From: Hypericibacter sp049323455
Lineage (GTDB): Bacteria; Pseudomonadota; Alphaproteobacteria; Dongiales; Dongiaceae
Assembly: GCA_049323455.1 (NCBI GenBank)
Contig: JBMONF010000034.1
Span: 186,001 to 250,000, forward strand
Direction of reading: 5' to 3'
Length of the DNA: 64,000 nt
The notes beneath the pieces were generated by a model. It ran no database searches, was not told the origin of the DNA, and saw only the letters and a list, made by a program, of their open reading frames with translations. Positions 26,786 to 35,803 of this stretch are shown piece after piece (within the stretch, counting starts at the first letter, position 1; the number at the start of each line of letters is the position of its first letter). Position numbers and translations under genes: made by a program.

Positions 26786-27445
26786 ATGTCCCGCCCCGCC
26801 CCTTCGCATGCCGGCCTGCTGGCCGCTCTGCTGGCTGCCGCACTCTTCGTTGCCGCGCCCGCGCCCGCCTTCGATGCATCCGCCAGCAAGACGCTGGGCA
26901 CGCCCCTCTACAAGACCACGGAGGCGCTGGTGCAGTCGTTGCTGGTCGACGAAGGCAGGGGCAGCAAGATCGACAAGGACGGCGACCTCGAGCTCACATT
27001 CCGCGCCGGCAACGCCGAGCTGCCAGGCTGGGTCGTGTTCGATCGGCTCGACGACGGCACCATCTGGAATCTGCGCTTCACCGCGCCCATCCCCGACGAG
27101 CGCACGAGAAGCATGGATGCGGACGCTCTGATCGCCTTCGCCAACAAATGGAACCGCGACGAGATCGCGGTGAAGCTCTATCTCGACAAGGACGGCCAGC
27201 TTCAGGCCGAGCACGACCTGCCGGCCCAATACGGCCTCAATCCGGAGGAGTTCAAGGAGAACGGGATCCGGCTCTACGAGCAGACGCTGGCGCGCATCCT
27301 CGACGGGCTGGCAACGACGGGCCAAGGCGATGGCGGCGACGGAAACGATGGCAGCCCGGAGGATGGCGGCGCCACCGGCACGGGCCACGGCCCGGACCAG
27401 CCGATCAAGAGCACGGCGCCGCCCGACGACAGCAAGTCGCTCTGA
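26786..27445 (+). CDS. YbjN domain-containing exported protein
   Basis: The product is 219 residues. A Sec signal (AGLLAALLAAALFVAAPAPA) is followed by a YbjN-like domain (residues 35-175), including LVDEGRGSKIDKDGDLELTF and FANKWNRDEIAVKLYLDKDG. The last 45 residues are a Gly/Asp/Pro-rich, low-complexity tail. YbjN domains adopt a secretion-chaperone-like fold; roles in envelope or stress responses have been described, but no reaction is known. ATG 26786 has AAGG about 8 nt upstream. Confidence 0.75.
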   Translation: MSRPAPSHAGLLAALLAAALFVAAPAPAFDASASKTLGTPLYKTTEALVQSLLVDEGRGSKIDKDGDLELTFRAGNAELPGWVVFDRLDDGTIWNLRFTAPIPDERTRSMDADALIAFANKWNRDEIAVKLYLDKDGQLQAEHDLPAQYGLNPEEFKENGIRLYEQTLARILDGLATTGQGDGGDGNDGSPEDGGATGTGHGPDQPIKSTAPPDDSKSL

Positions 27446-27511
27446 CCTCCTGCTCCGCCCTGCCCCCTCGTCGATTTGGACCGGCCGGCCTCGGCCTTGC
27501 GCGCTGGTCGG

Positions 27512-28126
27512 TCAGCGCAGCGCGATCCAGATCGCCGCGGCGCCGAATCCCAGCAGCACCAGGCCCGACAGCCGATTGACCCAGACCAGCACCGCCGGGC
27601 CGAGCCGGCTTCCGAGCCAGGCGACGGCGCCGCTCAAGAGCAGCCACCAGGCGGCCGAGCCCAGGAATACGCCGGCGATCATCGCCGCCGCCGCAACATG
27701 GCTGCCGGCGCCGCCGAGGCCGAGCCCCGCGAACACGGCAGCGAAGGAGAGGATCGTGGCGGGGTTGGTGAGGGTGAGCGCAAAGGTCGAGGCGAAGAAC
27801 CCCGCCAAATGCCGCGCGCCACGCGGCGCGGTGGCGGCCTCCGTGGGGAGAGGCTGGCGCATGCCGGAAAGGCCGAGCCAGACCAGGAACAGGCCGCCGG
27901 CCAGGCCCAGCCAGCCCTGCTGACCCACCAGCAGCGCCGAGATGGCCGTGACGCCGAAAGCGCCGATGGCGCCATAGAGCCCGTCGGCCGCGGCCGCGCC
28001 CAGTCCGGTGACGAAGCCCGCGAGCCGCCCTTGCGTGAGGCTGCGACGGATGCAGAGCAGCCCGATCGGTCCGACCGGTGCCGCGATGGCGAAGCCGATG
28101 GCGAGGCCCTTGAGGAAAAATTCCAC
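27512..28126 (-). CDS. LysE-family amino acid exporter (second copy)
   Basis: The product is 204 residues with six predicted helices. The LysE/RhtB signature is near the N-terminus (FAIAAPVGPIGLLCIRRSL, then GLGAAAADGLYG) and continues with ALTLTNPATILSFAAVFAGL. Such proteins export amino acids or derivatives by proton exchange. It lies 16 bp downstream of a paralogue and behind an Lrp/AsnC regulator, a frequent arrangement for amino-acid-responsive export. Confidence 0.88.
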   Translation of the reverse strand: MEFFLKGLAIGFAIAAPVGPIGLLCIRRSLTQGRLAGFVTGLGAAAADGLYGAIGAFGVTAISALLVGQQGWLGLAGGLFLVWLGLSGMRQPLPTEAATAPRGARHLAGFFASTFALTLTNPATILSFAAVFAGLGLGGAGSHVAAAAMIAGVFLGSAAWWLLLSGAVAWLGSRLGPAVLVWVNRLSGLVLLGFGAAAIWIALR

Positions 28127-28142
28127 GACTGACCTGCGTTCC

Positions 28143-28814
28143 CTACTGCAGCGCCCAGCGCGCCGCCTCGATCAGCACATAGCCACCGAACAGCAACAGG
28201 CCTGCGGCGCAGACGCGGTTGAAGGAATGCAGCCACTGATTGCTCAAGCGCCGGCGCATCGCGAGCGACAGCGCCACCAGAAAGAACCACCAGCCGACGG
28301 AGCCGATGAAGACGCCGATCACGAGCTGGATCATGTACCGATAGTCGGCCGCGCTCTCGGCCAGGTTGTTGCCCTCCTCCGGCAAGGCGCCCATCGCCAC
28401 CATTACCGCCGCGAAGGACAGGATGGTCATGGGATTGGCAAGCGTGAGCACGAGGATCGAGAAGTAATGCCCGGCCAGGCCGACCATGCTGAGGCTCTTG
28501 TCGTGAACGCGGTCGGCGATATGGCTGCGCCAGCTCATGATGGCGAGGCCGACGAGAATCACGCCGCCGATGAAAGCGAGCCAGCTGCGCTCCGCGAACA
28601 GGAAATCGCCGACCAGCGTCAGGCCGGCGACCGCGACGAAGCCGTAGATGGCATCCGCCGTCCCGGCGCCGAGCCCGGTGGCGAGCCCCACCGGCCAACC
28701 GCGCGCCAAGGTGCGCCGCACCAGGATCAGCGCGGTGGGGCCGACCGGTGCCGCGATGGCAAGCCCGACCAGCACGCCCTTGATGAAGAAGCCGCCGGGA
28801 AAGCCGTCAAGCAT
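28143..28814 (-). CDS. LysE-family amino acid exporter (first copy)
   Basis: The product is 223 residues with six helices. The signature is LAIAAPVGPTALILVRRTL, then GLGAGTADAIYG and VLTLANPMTILSFAAVMVAM. It is clearly paralogous to the following gene (both keep APVGP and the AD-IYG/AD-LYG motif), suggesting tandem duplication. Compared with the second copy it has a longer loop between helices 4 and 5 (EEGNNLAESAADYRYM). Its start overlaps the 3' end of the Lrp gene by 8 nt, so the three form one operon. Substrate unknown. Confidence 0.88.
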   Translation of the reverse strand: MLDGFPGGFFIKGVLVGLAIAAPVGPTALILVRRTLARGWPVGLATGLGAGTADAIYGFVAVAGLTLVGDFLFAERSWLAFIGGVILVGLAIMSWRSHIADRVHDKSLSMVGLAGHYFSILVLTLANPMTILSFAAVMVAMGALPEEGNNLAESAADYRYMIQLVIGVFIGSVGWWFFLVALSLAMRRRLSNQWLHSFNRVCAAGLLLFGGYVLIEAARWALQ

Positions 28815-29271
28815 CGGCGGCCGTCCGGCAATCGAGGGCCGCCGTCTCCTTCGCGGTCGAAAGCGCGATCAGGGTGAGCGTGCGGGCCACGCCGGCGATC
28901 GTCTTGATGCGTCGGCTGATGAGTTGCTCGAGATGAGCCGTGCTGCGCGCGCGCAGCTTGAGCAAATAGGAGTAGTCGCCCGTGACGTGGTGGCATTCCT
29001 GCACTTCCGGCATGTCGCGCATTCGCTTGATGAACTCTCCCTCCGCCGCGGGTTTGTCCATCAATACGAGCACGAACGCGAGAATGTCGAGCCCCAGCGC
29101 GTGCGGATCGATGCGACCTTCGATGCCGGCGAGCGCGCCCGATCCCTTGAGCTTCTTCACCCGCTCGTTGACCGCCGACACCGACAGCCCTACCGATCGC
29201 CCGAGCGCGGCCAGGGGGCGCTCGGCGTTCGCCTGCAGCAGCTGGAGTATTTTCCTGTCGATATCGTCCAT
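28807..29271 (-). CDS. Lrp/AsnC-family transcriptional regulator
   Basis: The product is 154 residues. An N-terminal winged helix-turn-helix (MDDIDRKILQLLQANAERPL, SVSAVNERVKKLKGSG) precedes a C-terminal ligand-binding RAM domain (EVQECHHVTGDYSYLLKLRA). ATG 29271 gives the standard Lrp start; an upstream in-frame ATG at 29316 falls in AT-rich leader DNA. It probably senses an amino acid and controls the two downstream exporters and itself. It is divergent from ruvX over 100 bp containing the AT-rich run TTTATTGTATACAGCGATTT. Confidence 0.9.
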   Translation of the reverse strand: MDDIDRKILQLLQANAERPLAALGRSVGLSVSAVNERVKKLKGSGALAGIEGRIDPHALGLDILAFVLVLMDKPAAEGEFIKRMRDMPEVQECHHVTGDYSYLLKLRARSTAHLEQLISRRIKTIAGVARTLTLIALSTAKETAALDCRTAADA

Positions 29272-29373
29272 AGCCGCAAAATTTATTGTATACAGCGATT
29301 TTTTCAATATGTTCATCCGAAGCGCGAGGGTTGCCGCTTGCGACCCGCCCGCGCCGATATGAGGGAAAGGCCG

Positions 29374-29844
29374 ATGCCGCTACTCGCTCTCGATAGCATG
29401 CGCGACGCCCTGCCGCAGCAGGGCCGCCTGCTGGGGCTCGATGTGGGCACCAAGACGATCGGCATCGCCATTTCCGATCCCGACCGCAGCGTGGCCTCGC
29501 CGCTCGAGACCATCCGCCGCATCAAATTCGCCGCCGACGCGGCGCGCATCGAGACGATCGCGACCGAGCGCGCCATCGCCGGCTTCGTGATCGGCCTGCC
29601 GGTCGGGCTCGACGGGCGCGAGGGGCCGCGTTGCCAGTCGGTGCGGCAGTTCGCGGCCAATCTGCTGGCGCGGCGCGACCTGCCGACGCTGCTGTGGGAC
29701 GAGCGCTTTTCGACCGCCGCGATCGAACGCTTCCTGGTCGACGAGGCCGATATGAGCCGCCGGCGCCGTGGCGAGGTCGTGGACAAGATGGCCGCCGCCT
29801 ACATCCTGCAAGGCGCGCTCGACGCGCTCAAGCGCAAGCCCTGA
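29374..29844 (+). CDS. ruvX: Holliday junction resolvase-like protein RuvX (YqgF)
   Basis: The product is 156 residues with an RNase H-like fold. Catalytic acidic residues are in LGLDVGTKTIGIAISDP and in LPTLLWDERFSTAAIER; VIGLPVGLDGREG is also conserved. The family processes pre-16S rRNA 5' ends and resembles Holliday junction resolvases. ATG 29374 has AAGG just upstream; ATG 29359 is an in-frame alternative that adds five residues. Confidence 0.9.
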   Translation: MPLLALDSMRDALPQQGRLLGLDVGTKTIGIAISDPDRSVASPLETIRRIKFAADAARIETIATERAIAGFVIGLPVGLDGREGPRCQSVRQFAANLLARRDLPTLLWDERFSTAAIERFLVDEADMSRRRRGEVVDKMAAAYILQGALDALKRKP

Positions 29845-29942
29845 CGGCGGGCTCGGGAGACGCGCCGGCCGACCAGTTGACCCGATCCCGGCCGGCCGTC
29901 ACAGTGCGGCCAGCTTCGCCATCTCGAAGGACCTGCCACACC

Positions 29943-31160
29943 ATGACCGGACCGCTCGCGGGCCTCCGCGTGTTCGATTTGAGCCGCATTCTCGCCGGCC
30001 CGACTTGCACTCAGCTCCTCGGCGATCTCGGTGCCGACATCATCAAGATCGAACGGCCGGGCGCGGGCGACGACACCCGCAAATGGGGCCCGCCCTATGT
30101 CAAGGGCAAGGATGGCCGGAACACGACCGAGAGCGCCTATTATCTTTCTTCCAATCGCAACAAGCGCTCGGTCACGATCGACGTCGCCAAGCCTGCCGGC
30201 CAGGCGCTGGCCAAGCGGCTCATCGCGAAAAGCGACATCATGATCGAGAACTTCAAGGTCGGGGACATGGCGCGCTACGGCCTCGCCTATGCCGATCTGA
30301 AGGATGCCTTTCCGAGCCTGATCTATTGCTCGATCTCGGGCTTCGGCCAGACCGGACCTTACGCGCCGCGCGCGGGCTACGACCTGCTGGCGCAGGGCAT
30401 CGGCGGCATCATGAGCGTCACCGGCGAGCCCGACCGGCCGCCGATGAAGGTCGGCGTCGGCATCGCCGACGTGATGTGCGGCATGTATGCGACCATCTCG
30501 ATCCTGGGCGCGCTGCAGCACCGCAACAAGACCGGCCAGGGCCAGTATATCGACATCGCGCTGCTCGACACGCAGGTGGCCTGGCTCATCAATGTGGGGC
30601 TCAATTATCTGACCTCTGGCCAGGTGCCGCAGCGCGTGGGCAACGAGCATCCCAACATCGTGCCCTACAACGTGATGCCGGCCTCGGACGGCTACTTCAT
30701 CCTCGCCGTCGGCAACGACGCGCAGTTCGTCAAGTTCTGCGAGTTCGCGGGATCGCCCGAGCTGGCGAAGGATCCGCGCTTCGTCACCAACGAGGCGCGC
30801 GTGGTGAACCGGCGCGCCCTCTACGACCTGCTGCCGGATTTGACGCGCAAGAAGACGCAAGTGGAGTGGGTCGAGGGCTTGGCGAAGCTCGGCGTGCCGG
30901 CGAGCCCCGTCAACGACGTCCGCCAAGTGTTCGAGGATCCGCAGGTGCTGCACCGGAACATGAAGATCGCCATGCCGCATCCGCTCGCGGGCTCCGGCAA
31001 GGTCGATCTGATCGGCAACCCGATCAACTACTCGGCCACGCCTATCGAGTACCGCCTGCCGCCGCCCTATCTGGGCCAGCACACCGAGGAAGTGCTCGAG
31101 GAGATGCTGGGCATGGGCAAGGCCGAGATCGCGGCCCTGCGTGCCGACGGCGTGATCTGA
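29943..31160 (+). CDS. CaiB/BaiF (class III) CoA-transferase
   Basis: The product is 405 residues. Family signatures include LRVFDLSRILAGPTCTQLLG, DIIKIERPGAGDDTRKWGPP, NRNKRSVTIDV and FGQTGPYAPRAGYDLLAQG. The catalytic aspartate that forms the acyl anhydride is in VGVGIADVMCGMYA. These enzymes move CoA between carboxylic acids such as formate/oxalate or carnitine; the substrate here is unknown and no linked acyl-CoA dehydrogenase gives a hint. ATG 29943 is 98 bp after ruvX on the same strand. Confidence 0.88.
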   Translation: MTGPLAGLRVFDLSRILAGPTCTQLLGDLGADIIKIERPGAGDDTRKWGPPYVKGKDGRNTTESAYYLSSNRNKRSVTIDVAKPAGQALAKRLIAKSDIMIENFKVGDMARYGLAYADLKDAFPSLIYCSISGFGQTGPYAPRAGYDLLAQGIGGIMSVTGEPDRPPMKVGVGIADVMCGMYATISILGALQHRNKTGQGQYIDIALLDTQVAWLINVGLNYLTSGQVPQRVGNEHPNIVPYNVMPASDGYFILAVGNDAQFVKFCEFAGSPELAKDPRFVTNEARVVNRRALYDLLPDLTRKKTQVEWVEGLAKLGVPASPVNDVRQVFEDPQVLHRNMKIAMPHPLAGSGKVDLIGNPINYSATPIEYRLPPPYLGQHTEEVLEEMLGMGKAEIAALRADGVI

Positions 31161-31368
31161 AAGCCCCGCTCGACGCCAGCCTTGCGAGCGCGGTCGCGGA
31201 TGTAGCCCGCGCGCGGCAACGGCGGGCCTGCTCTAGCTCGACGCGCCGATTCCCGCCTTCGCCTGGGCAACAGCGCGGCGGTGGAGCTAAGCCCGCAGCC
31301 AAGGTCCGCGCGGCTTTTCTCGCGCGTGCTTGCTCCGCATGGACGCCCATGCCTATAGTCGCGCTTTA

Positions 31369-32337
31369 ATGACCCGCAGCACCGACAGGCCGGCTCCCCT
31401 CACCTTCCGGCACCGCCATTTGCTCGGCATCGAGGGGCTCACCCGGGACGAGATCTCGGGCCTTCTCGACCTTTCTGAATCCTATATCGACCGCATGCGC
31501 CAGAAGGAGAAGGACACCCTGCTCCTGGGCCGCACGGTCATGAACCTGTTCTTCGAGACCTCGACGCGCACGCGCACCTCCTTCGAGCTCGCGGCCAAGC
31601 GCCTGGGTGCGGACGTCATCAACATGCAGGTGCAGGCGAGCTCGATCAAGAAGGGCGAGACCCTGCTCGACACGGCGATCACGCTCAACGCCATGCATCC
31701 CGACGTGCTGGTGGTGCGCCATCCCGACTCGGGCGCCGTCAGCCTGCTCTCGCAGAAGATGGATTGCGCCGTCATCAACGCCGGCGACGGCAGCCACGAG
31801 CACCCGACCCAGGCGCTGCTCGACGCGCTTACCATCCGCCGCCGGCGCGGCAAGCTGGCGGGGCTCGTGGTCGCGATCTGCGGCGACATCCTCCATAGCC
31901 GCGTCGCGCGCTCGAACATCCACCTGCTCACGACCATGGGCGCCACGGTGCGCGTGATCGCACCGCCGACGCTGCTGCCGGGTGCCATCGAGAAGATGGG
32001 CGTCCAGGCTTTCACCGACATGCGCAAGGGGCTCGAGGGTGCGGACATCGTGATGATGCTGCGCCTCCAGACCGAGCGCATGCAGGGCTCCTACGTGCCT
32101 TCGATCCGCGAATATTTCCGCTTCTTCGGCCTCGACTACGACAAGCTGGGCGCGGCCAAACCGGACGCCCTCATCATGCATCCGGGTCCCATGAACCGGG
32201 GCGTCGAGATCGACAGCGAGGTGGCGGACGACATCGGCCGCAGCGCCATCCGCGAGCAGGTCGAGATGGGTGTCGCGGTGCGCATGGCCTGCCTCGATCT
32301 CCTGACGCGCAATCTGCGCGCCAATGCGGGAAGCTGA
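31369..32337 (+). CDS. pyrB: Aspartate carbamoyltransferase catalytic subunit
   Basis: The product is 322 residues. The carbamoyl-phosphate loop is FETSTRTRTSFE, the active-site His is in GSHEHPTQALLD, and the aspartate loop region is MLRLQTERM. It makes carbamoyl aspartate, the committed step of pyrimidine synthesis. ATG 31369 gives the usual N-terminus (RHRHLLGIEGLTRDEI). The dihydroorotase-like gene starts 4 nt past its stop, and no pyrI is present. In bacteria with this arrangement the ATCase often needs the dihydroorotase-like partner for assembly. Confidence 0.95.
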   Translation: MTRSTDRPAPLTFRHRHLLGIEGLTRDEISGLLDLSESYIDRMRQKEKDTLLLGRTVMNLFFETSTRTRTSFELAAKRLGADVINMQVQASSIKKGETLLDTAITLNAMHPDVLVVRHPDSGAVSLLSQKMDCAVINAGDGSHEHPTQALLDALTIRRRRGKLAGLVVAICGDILHSRVARSNIHLLTTMGATVRVIAPPTLLPGAIEKMGVQAFTDMRKGLEGADIVMMLRLQTERMQGSYVPSIREYFRFFGLDYDKLGAAKPDALIMHPGPMNRGVEIDSEVADDIGRSAIREQVEMGVAVRMACLDLLTRNLRANAGS

Positions 32338-32341
32338 GACG

Positions 32342-33658
32342 ATGCCGACGCGCGGCCCCAAACAGACCCCCCAGCCCACCGCGTTCCTCAACGCGCGGCT
32401 GATCGACCCCGCCAGCGGCTACGACGGGTCCGGCGGCCTCTTGGTCGTGGACGGCGAGATCGCCGAAGTCGGGCCCACGGCCGGCACGAGCGGCCTGCCC
32501 GAGGGCGCAGAACGGATCGACTGCCGCGGCCACGTGCTGGCGCCGGGTCTGGTGGACATGCGCGTGCAGCTGCGCGAGCCGGGCGAGGAGCACAAGGAGA
32601 CCATCGCCACTGCGAGCGAGGCGGCGGCGGCGGGCGGCGTCACCAGCATGGTGGCGCTGCCCAACACCGAGCCGGTCATCGACGACGTGGCCGGCGTCGA
32701 GTTCATCGCGCGGCGTGCGCGCGAGACCAAGGGCACCAAGGTCTACTGCTACGGCGCGATCACGCGCGATCTCACCGGCAAGGACCTGGTCGAGATGGGC
32801 CTGCTCGCCGAGAGCGGCGCGCTGGGCTTCACCGACGGCACCGCGGCCGTCGGCGATGCGCGCGTGATGCGCCGTGCCTTGAGCTATGCCAGCACCTTCG
32901 ATCTCCTGGTGCTGCAGCATCCGGAGGAGCCGAGCCTGGCCGAAGGCGGCGCCATGAACGGCGGCGAGCTGGCGACGAGGCTGGGGCTTGCGGGCATTCC
33001 GCGCTGTGCCGAGGTGATGATGATCGAGCGCGATCTCCACCTCGTCGCGATGACTGGTGCCCGCTATCACGTGAGCCATGTCTCGACCGCCGAGGCGGTC
33101 GAAGCGATCCAGGCCGCCAAGGCGCGTGGCCTCCGGGTTACTGCTGACACGGCGCCGCCCTACTTCACCCTGACCGAGGCCGAGGTCGGCGACTACCGCA
33201 CCTTCGCCAAGCTGTCGCCGCCCCTGCGCACCGAGGCCGATCGCACCGCTATCGCTGCCGCAGTCGCCGACGGCAGCATCGACGCCGTCGCCAGCGACCA
33301 TGCCCCGCACGACCAGGAATCCAAGCGCGTGCCCTTCGCCCATGCGGCCTTCGGCATCGTGGGGCTCGAGACCCTCCTGCCGCTCTCGCTCGAGCTCGTG
33401 CATCAGGGCCGGCTCGAGCTGATCGATCTCCTCCGCCGCCTCTCGACCGCGCCGGCCGACATCCTGCGGCTGCCGCAGGGCCGCCTCGCCAAGGGCACGC
33501 CGGCCGATCTGGTGCTGTTCGATCCCGATGCGCCGGTGATCATCGACCCCGACCGCTTCCGCAGCAAGTCCAAGAACTCGCCCTTCGACGGGCGCCGAGT
33601 GAAGGGCCGCGTGCTGCGCACCGTGGTGGACGGCCGCACCGTATTCGAGGCGGCCTGA
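32342..33658 (+). CDS. Dihydroorotase-like protein, probably non-catalytic (PyrC'/PyrX type)
   Basis: The product is about 438 residues with the amidohydrolase TIM barrel of type I dihydroorotases. Conserved parts include LREPGEEHKETIATASEAAA, YHVSHVSTAEAVEAIQ and VASDHAPHDQESK. The metal-binding HxH, normally DxHxHxREPG, reads DMRVQLREPG here, and the TPHH stretch reads APPY. Losing HxH removes two zinc ligands, so catalysis is unlikely. The layout matches pyrB-pyrC' of pseudomonads, where the inactive partner holds ATCase together. A functional pyrC should exist elsewhere. ATG 32342 is preferred to ATG 32324, which would overlap pyrB. The stop overlaps the plsY start. Confidence 0.88.
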   Translation: MPTRGPKQTPQPTAFLNARLIDPASGYDGSGGLLVVDGEIAEVGPTAGTSGLPEGAERIDCRGHVLAPGLVDMRVQLREPGEEHKETIATASEAAAAGGVTSMVALPNTEPVIDDVAGVEFIARRARETKGTKVYCYGAITRDLTGKDLVEMGLLAESGALGFTDGTAAVGDARVMRRALSYASTFDLLVLQHPEEPSLAEGGAMNGGELATRLGLAGIPRCAEVMMIERDLHLVAMTGARYHVSHVSTAEAVEAIQAAKARGLRVTADTAPPYFTLTEAEVGDYRTFAKLSPPLRTEADRTAIAAAVADGSIDAVASDHAPHDQESKRVPFAHAAFGIVGLETLLPLSLELVHQGRLELIDLLRRLSTAPADILRLPQGRLAKGTPADLVLFDPDAPVIIDPDRFRSKSKNSPFDGRRVKGRVLRTVVDGRTVFEAA

Positions 33659-34275
33659 TGCCCCAACCGCTCGGCGGCTTCGATTACACCTGGCCGTTCT
33701 ATCTGGGCGCGCTCCTGGGATATCTGGTGGGCGCGATACCGTTCGGGCTTCTGCTGACGCGCGCCGCCGGCCTGGGCGACATCCGCCAGATCGGTTCGGG
33801 CAATATCGGCGCGACCAACGTCCTGCGCACCGGCAACAAGGCGCTGGCCGCGGCCACGCTTCTGCTCGATGGCGGCAAGGGTGCCGCGGCCGTGCTGATC
33901 GCGGGCCATTGGGGCCCGGATATGGCTCTCTTCGCCGGCGGCGGCGCGCTGCTTGGCCACCTTTATCCGGTCTGGCTCAAGTTCAAGGGCGGCAAGGGCG
34001 TGGCCACCGGCCTCGGCATTCTGCTGGCGCTCGACTGGCGCGTCGGCGGGCTCGCCTGCTTGACCTGGCTCGCCATGGCCTTTCTCTTCCGCTACTCCTC
34101 GCTCTCGGCGCTCGCGGCCTTTCTTTTCGCACCCGTCTATGCCTGGTTCGTCGCCACGCGCACGCTGGCCGAGTTCGCGCTCTTCCTCGCCCTGCTGGTC
34201 TGGTGGCGCCATCGCGAGAACATCCGCCGCCTGCTCGTGGGCCAGGAGCCCAAGATCGGCGCCAAGAAAAGCTGA
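33658..34275 (+). CDS. plsY: Acyl-phosphate:glycerol-3-phosphate acyltransferase
   Basis: The product is 205 residues with about five membrane helices. The three cytosolic motifs are visible as RQIGSGNIGATNVLRTGN, FKGGKGVATGLG and the C-terminal WWRHRENIRRLLVGQEPKIG. It transfers acyl chains from acyl-phosphate to glycerol-3-phosphate, the first step of phospholipid synthesis. The ATG overlaps the previous stop (TGATG), so it is translationally coupled to the pyrimidine genes. Confidence 0.95.
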   Translation: MPQPLGGFDYTWPFYLGALLGYLVGAIPFGLLLTRAAGLGDIRQIGSGNIGATNVLRTGNKALAAATLLLDGGKGAAAVLIAGHWGPDMALFAGGGALLGHLYPVWLKFKGGKGVATGLGILLALDWRVGGLACLTWLAMAFLFRYSSLSALAAFLFAPVYAWFVATRTLAEFALFLALLVWWRHRENIRRLLVGQEPKIGAKKS

Positions 34276-34447
34276 TCCTCTCCGCTGCTCGTGCCATCTC
34301 CGCGCAGGGCCGGGAACGGCAGGCGAGCCGGAGCCCGTTCTCTGACATGCTCGAAACCGGCTTCGGGAAGCGCAGAAATGTCGGGCTGCCAACTATTTAC
34401 AGTTGTATATCTTGACAATTCATCGCCTTATTGGCAGCCTCTCCGCC

Positions 34448-35710
34448 ATGTCCGCTCTCGCCGCCCAGCCCCTGCCCGATTCCGAGCGCGCCGATCGGTT
34501 GCGCCTCGCCCGCACCGCCAGCATCGGGCCCATCACCTTCCGCCGGCTGATGGAGCGTTTTGCCAGCGCGGCCGAGGCGATCCGAGCCCTTCCCGACCTC
34601 GCGCGCCGCGGCGGCCGCGACGCGGCGCCGTGCTTGCCGACACGCACCGAGGCCGAAGACGAGATCGCGGCCCTGGCCCGCCTCGGCGGCCGCTTCCTGG
34701 CACTGGGCGAGCCCGGCTACCCGGCCCCGCTCGCCGCCATCGAGGATGCGCCGCCGTTGATCGCGCTCCGGGGCAATCCCGCGCTCCTCGAGCGCCCCGC
34801 CGTCGCCGTTGTGGGCGCGCGCAACGCCTCGGCGGCCGGCCGGCATCTGGCCGAGACGATCGCGCGCGATCTCGGGCCCCATGGCCTCGTCGTCGTCTCG
34901 GGCCTCGCCCGCGGCATCGACGCCGCAGCCCATCAAGGCGCGCTCGCCGGCGGCACGGTCGCCGTCTTCGCCGGCGGCGTGGATGTCGTCTATCCGCCCG
35001 ACCATGGCGATCTTGCCGCAACGATCCTCGAGCATGGCGGCGCGCTCCTGTCGGAGATGCCGCTCGGCACCGAGCCGCAGGCGCGCCATTTCCCGCGCCG
35101 CAACCGTCTCGTCTCGGGGCTCGCCATGGGCGTGCTGGTGGTCGAGGCCGCGCTCAAATCGGGCTCGCTCTCGACCGCGCGCTTCGCGCTCGAGCAGGGC
35201 CGCGAGGTGATGGCGGTGCCAGGCTCGCCGCTCGATCCGCGCTGCAAGGGCAGCAACCATCTGTTGCGCGAGGGCGCCGGCCTCGTGGAATGCGCTGCCG
35301 ACCTGTTGACGCATCTGGGCCTCAATCCCCATCTGTCGGGCGCCGACTCGATTCCGACAGGCCCGGCGTCAACTGGCACGCCGCCCGCTACGCGCGCGGG
35401 CGCGCGCGAGGCTGCGCCCTGCGGCCGCACCGACGAAAGCGGCCGGGCGCGTCAATATGCCGTTAAGGAGTACAGCGCCACTCTCGTCGCCGGGAGCGGC
35501 AAAATGCCAGCAGAAACCGGCGGTAAGGGGAGTATCGAGGCCGAGTACCGCGTGACGGAATGTCTCGGTCCCGTGCCGGTACCGGTTGACGAACTGGTCC
35601 GGCGATGCCAAATGTCAGCCCCCGTCGTGCGGGCGGCATTGCTCGATCTCGAGCTTGCCGGCCGGTTGGAGCGCCATCCGGGCGACCGCGTTTCGCTCCT
35701 GCCGGCCTAG
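34448..35710 (+). CDS. dprA: DNA-processing protein DprA
   Basis: The product is 420 residues. An N-terminal helical SAM-like part precedes the Rossmann-like ssDNA-binding core (VAVVGARNASAAG, VVSGLARGIDAAAHQGAL, FPRRNRLVSGLAMGVLVVEA). After the core there is an unusual 90-residue, low-complexity linker (about 300-375), then a winged-helix DprA_WH domain (VPVDELVRRCQMSAPVVRAA). DprA loads RecA on incoming ssDNA in natural transformation and is also common in non-transformable species. ATG 34448 is preferred to ATG 34403, which lies in an AT-rich leader with promoter-like hexamers. Confidence 0.92.
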   Translation: MSALAAQPLPDSERADRLRLARTASIGPITFRRLMERFASAAEAIRALPDLARRGGRDAAPCLPTRTEAEDEIAALARLGGRFLALGEPGYPAPLAAIEDAPPLIALRGNPALLERPAVAVVGARNASAAGRHLAETIARDLGPHGLVVVSGLARGIDAAAHQGALAGGTVAVFAGGVDVVYPPDHGDLAATILEHGGALLSEMPLGTEPQARHFPRRNRLVSGLAMGVLVVEAALKSGSLSTARFALEQGREVMAVPGSPLDPRCKGSNHLLREGAGLVECAADLLTHLGLNPHLSGADSIPTGPASTGTPPATRAGAREAAPCGRTDESGRARQYAVKEYSATLVAGSGKMPAETGGKGSIEAEYRVTECLGPVPVPVDELVRRCQMSAPVVRAALLDLELAGRLERHPGDRVSLLPA

Positions 35711-35725
35711 TCCCGCGCTGCTGTC

Positions 35726-35763
35726 GCCGGCGCTCCGCCATATAGCCGGCGCTCCGCCATATA
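35726..35763. repeat. Two tandem 19-bp repeats upstream of topA
   Basis: GCCGGCGCTCCGCCATATA occurs twice back to back (35726-35744 and 35745-35763), followed by a partial third (GCGCTCCG). The TATA-rich ends alternate with GC blocks about two helical turns apart, 40 bp before the topA start. Confidence 0.85.
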
Positions 35764-35803
35764 TAAATGAGCGCTCCGTCGCGGGATTGATCTCGAGAGG
35801 CCG

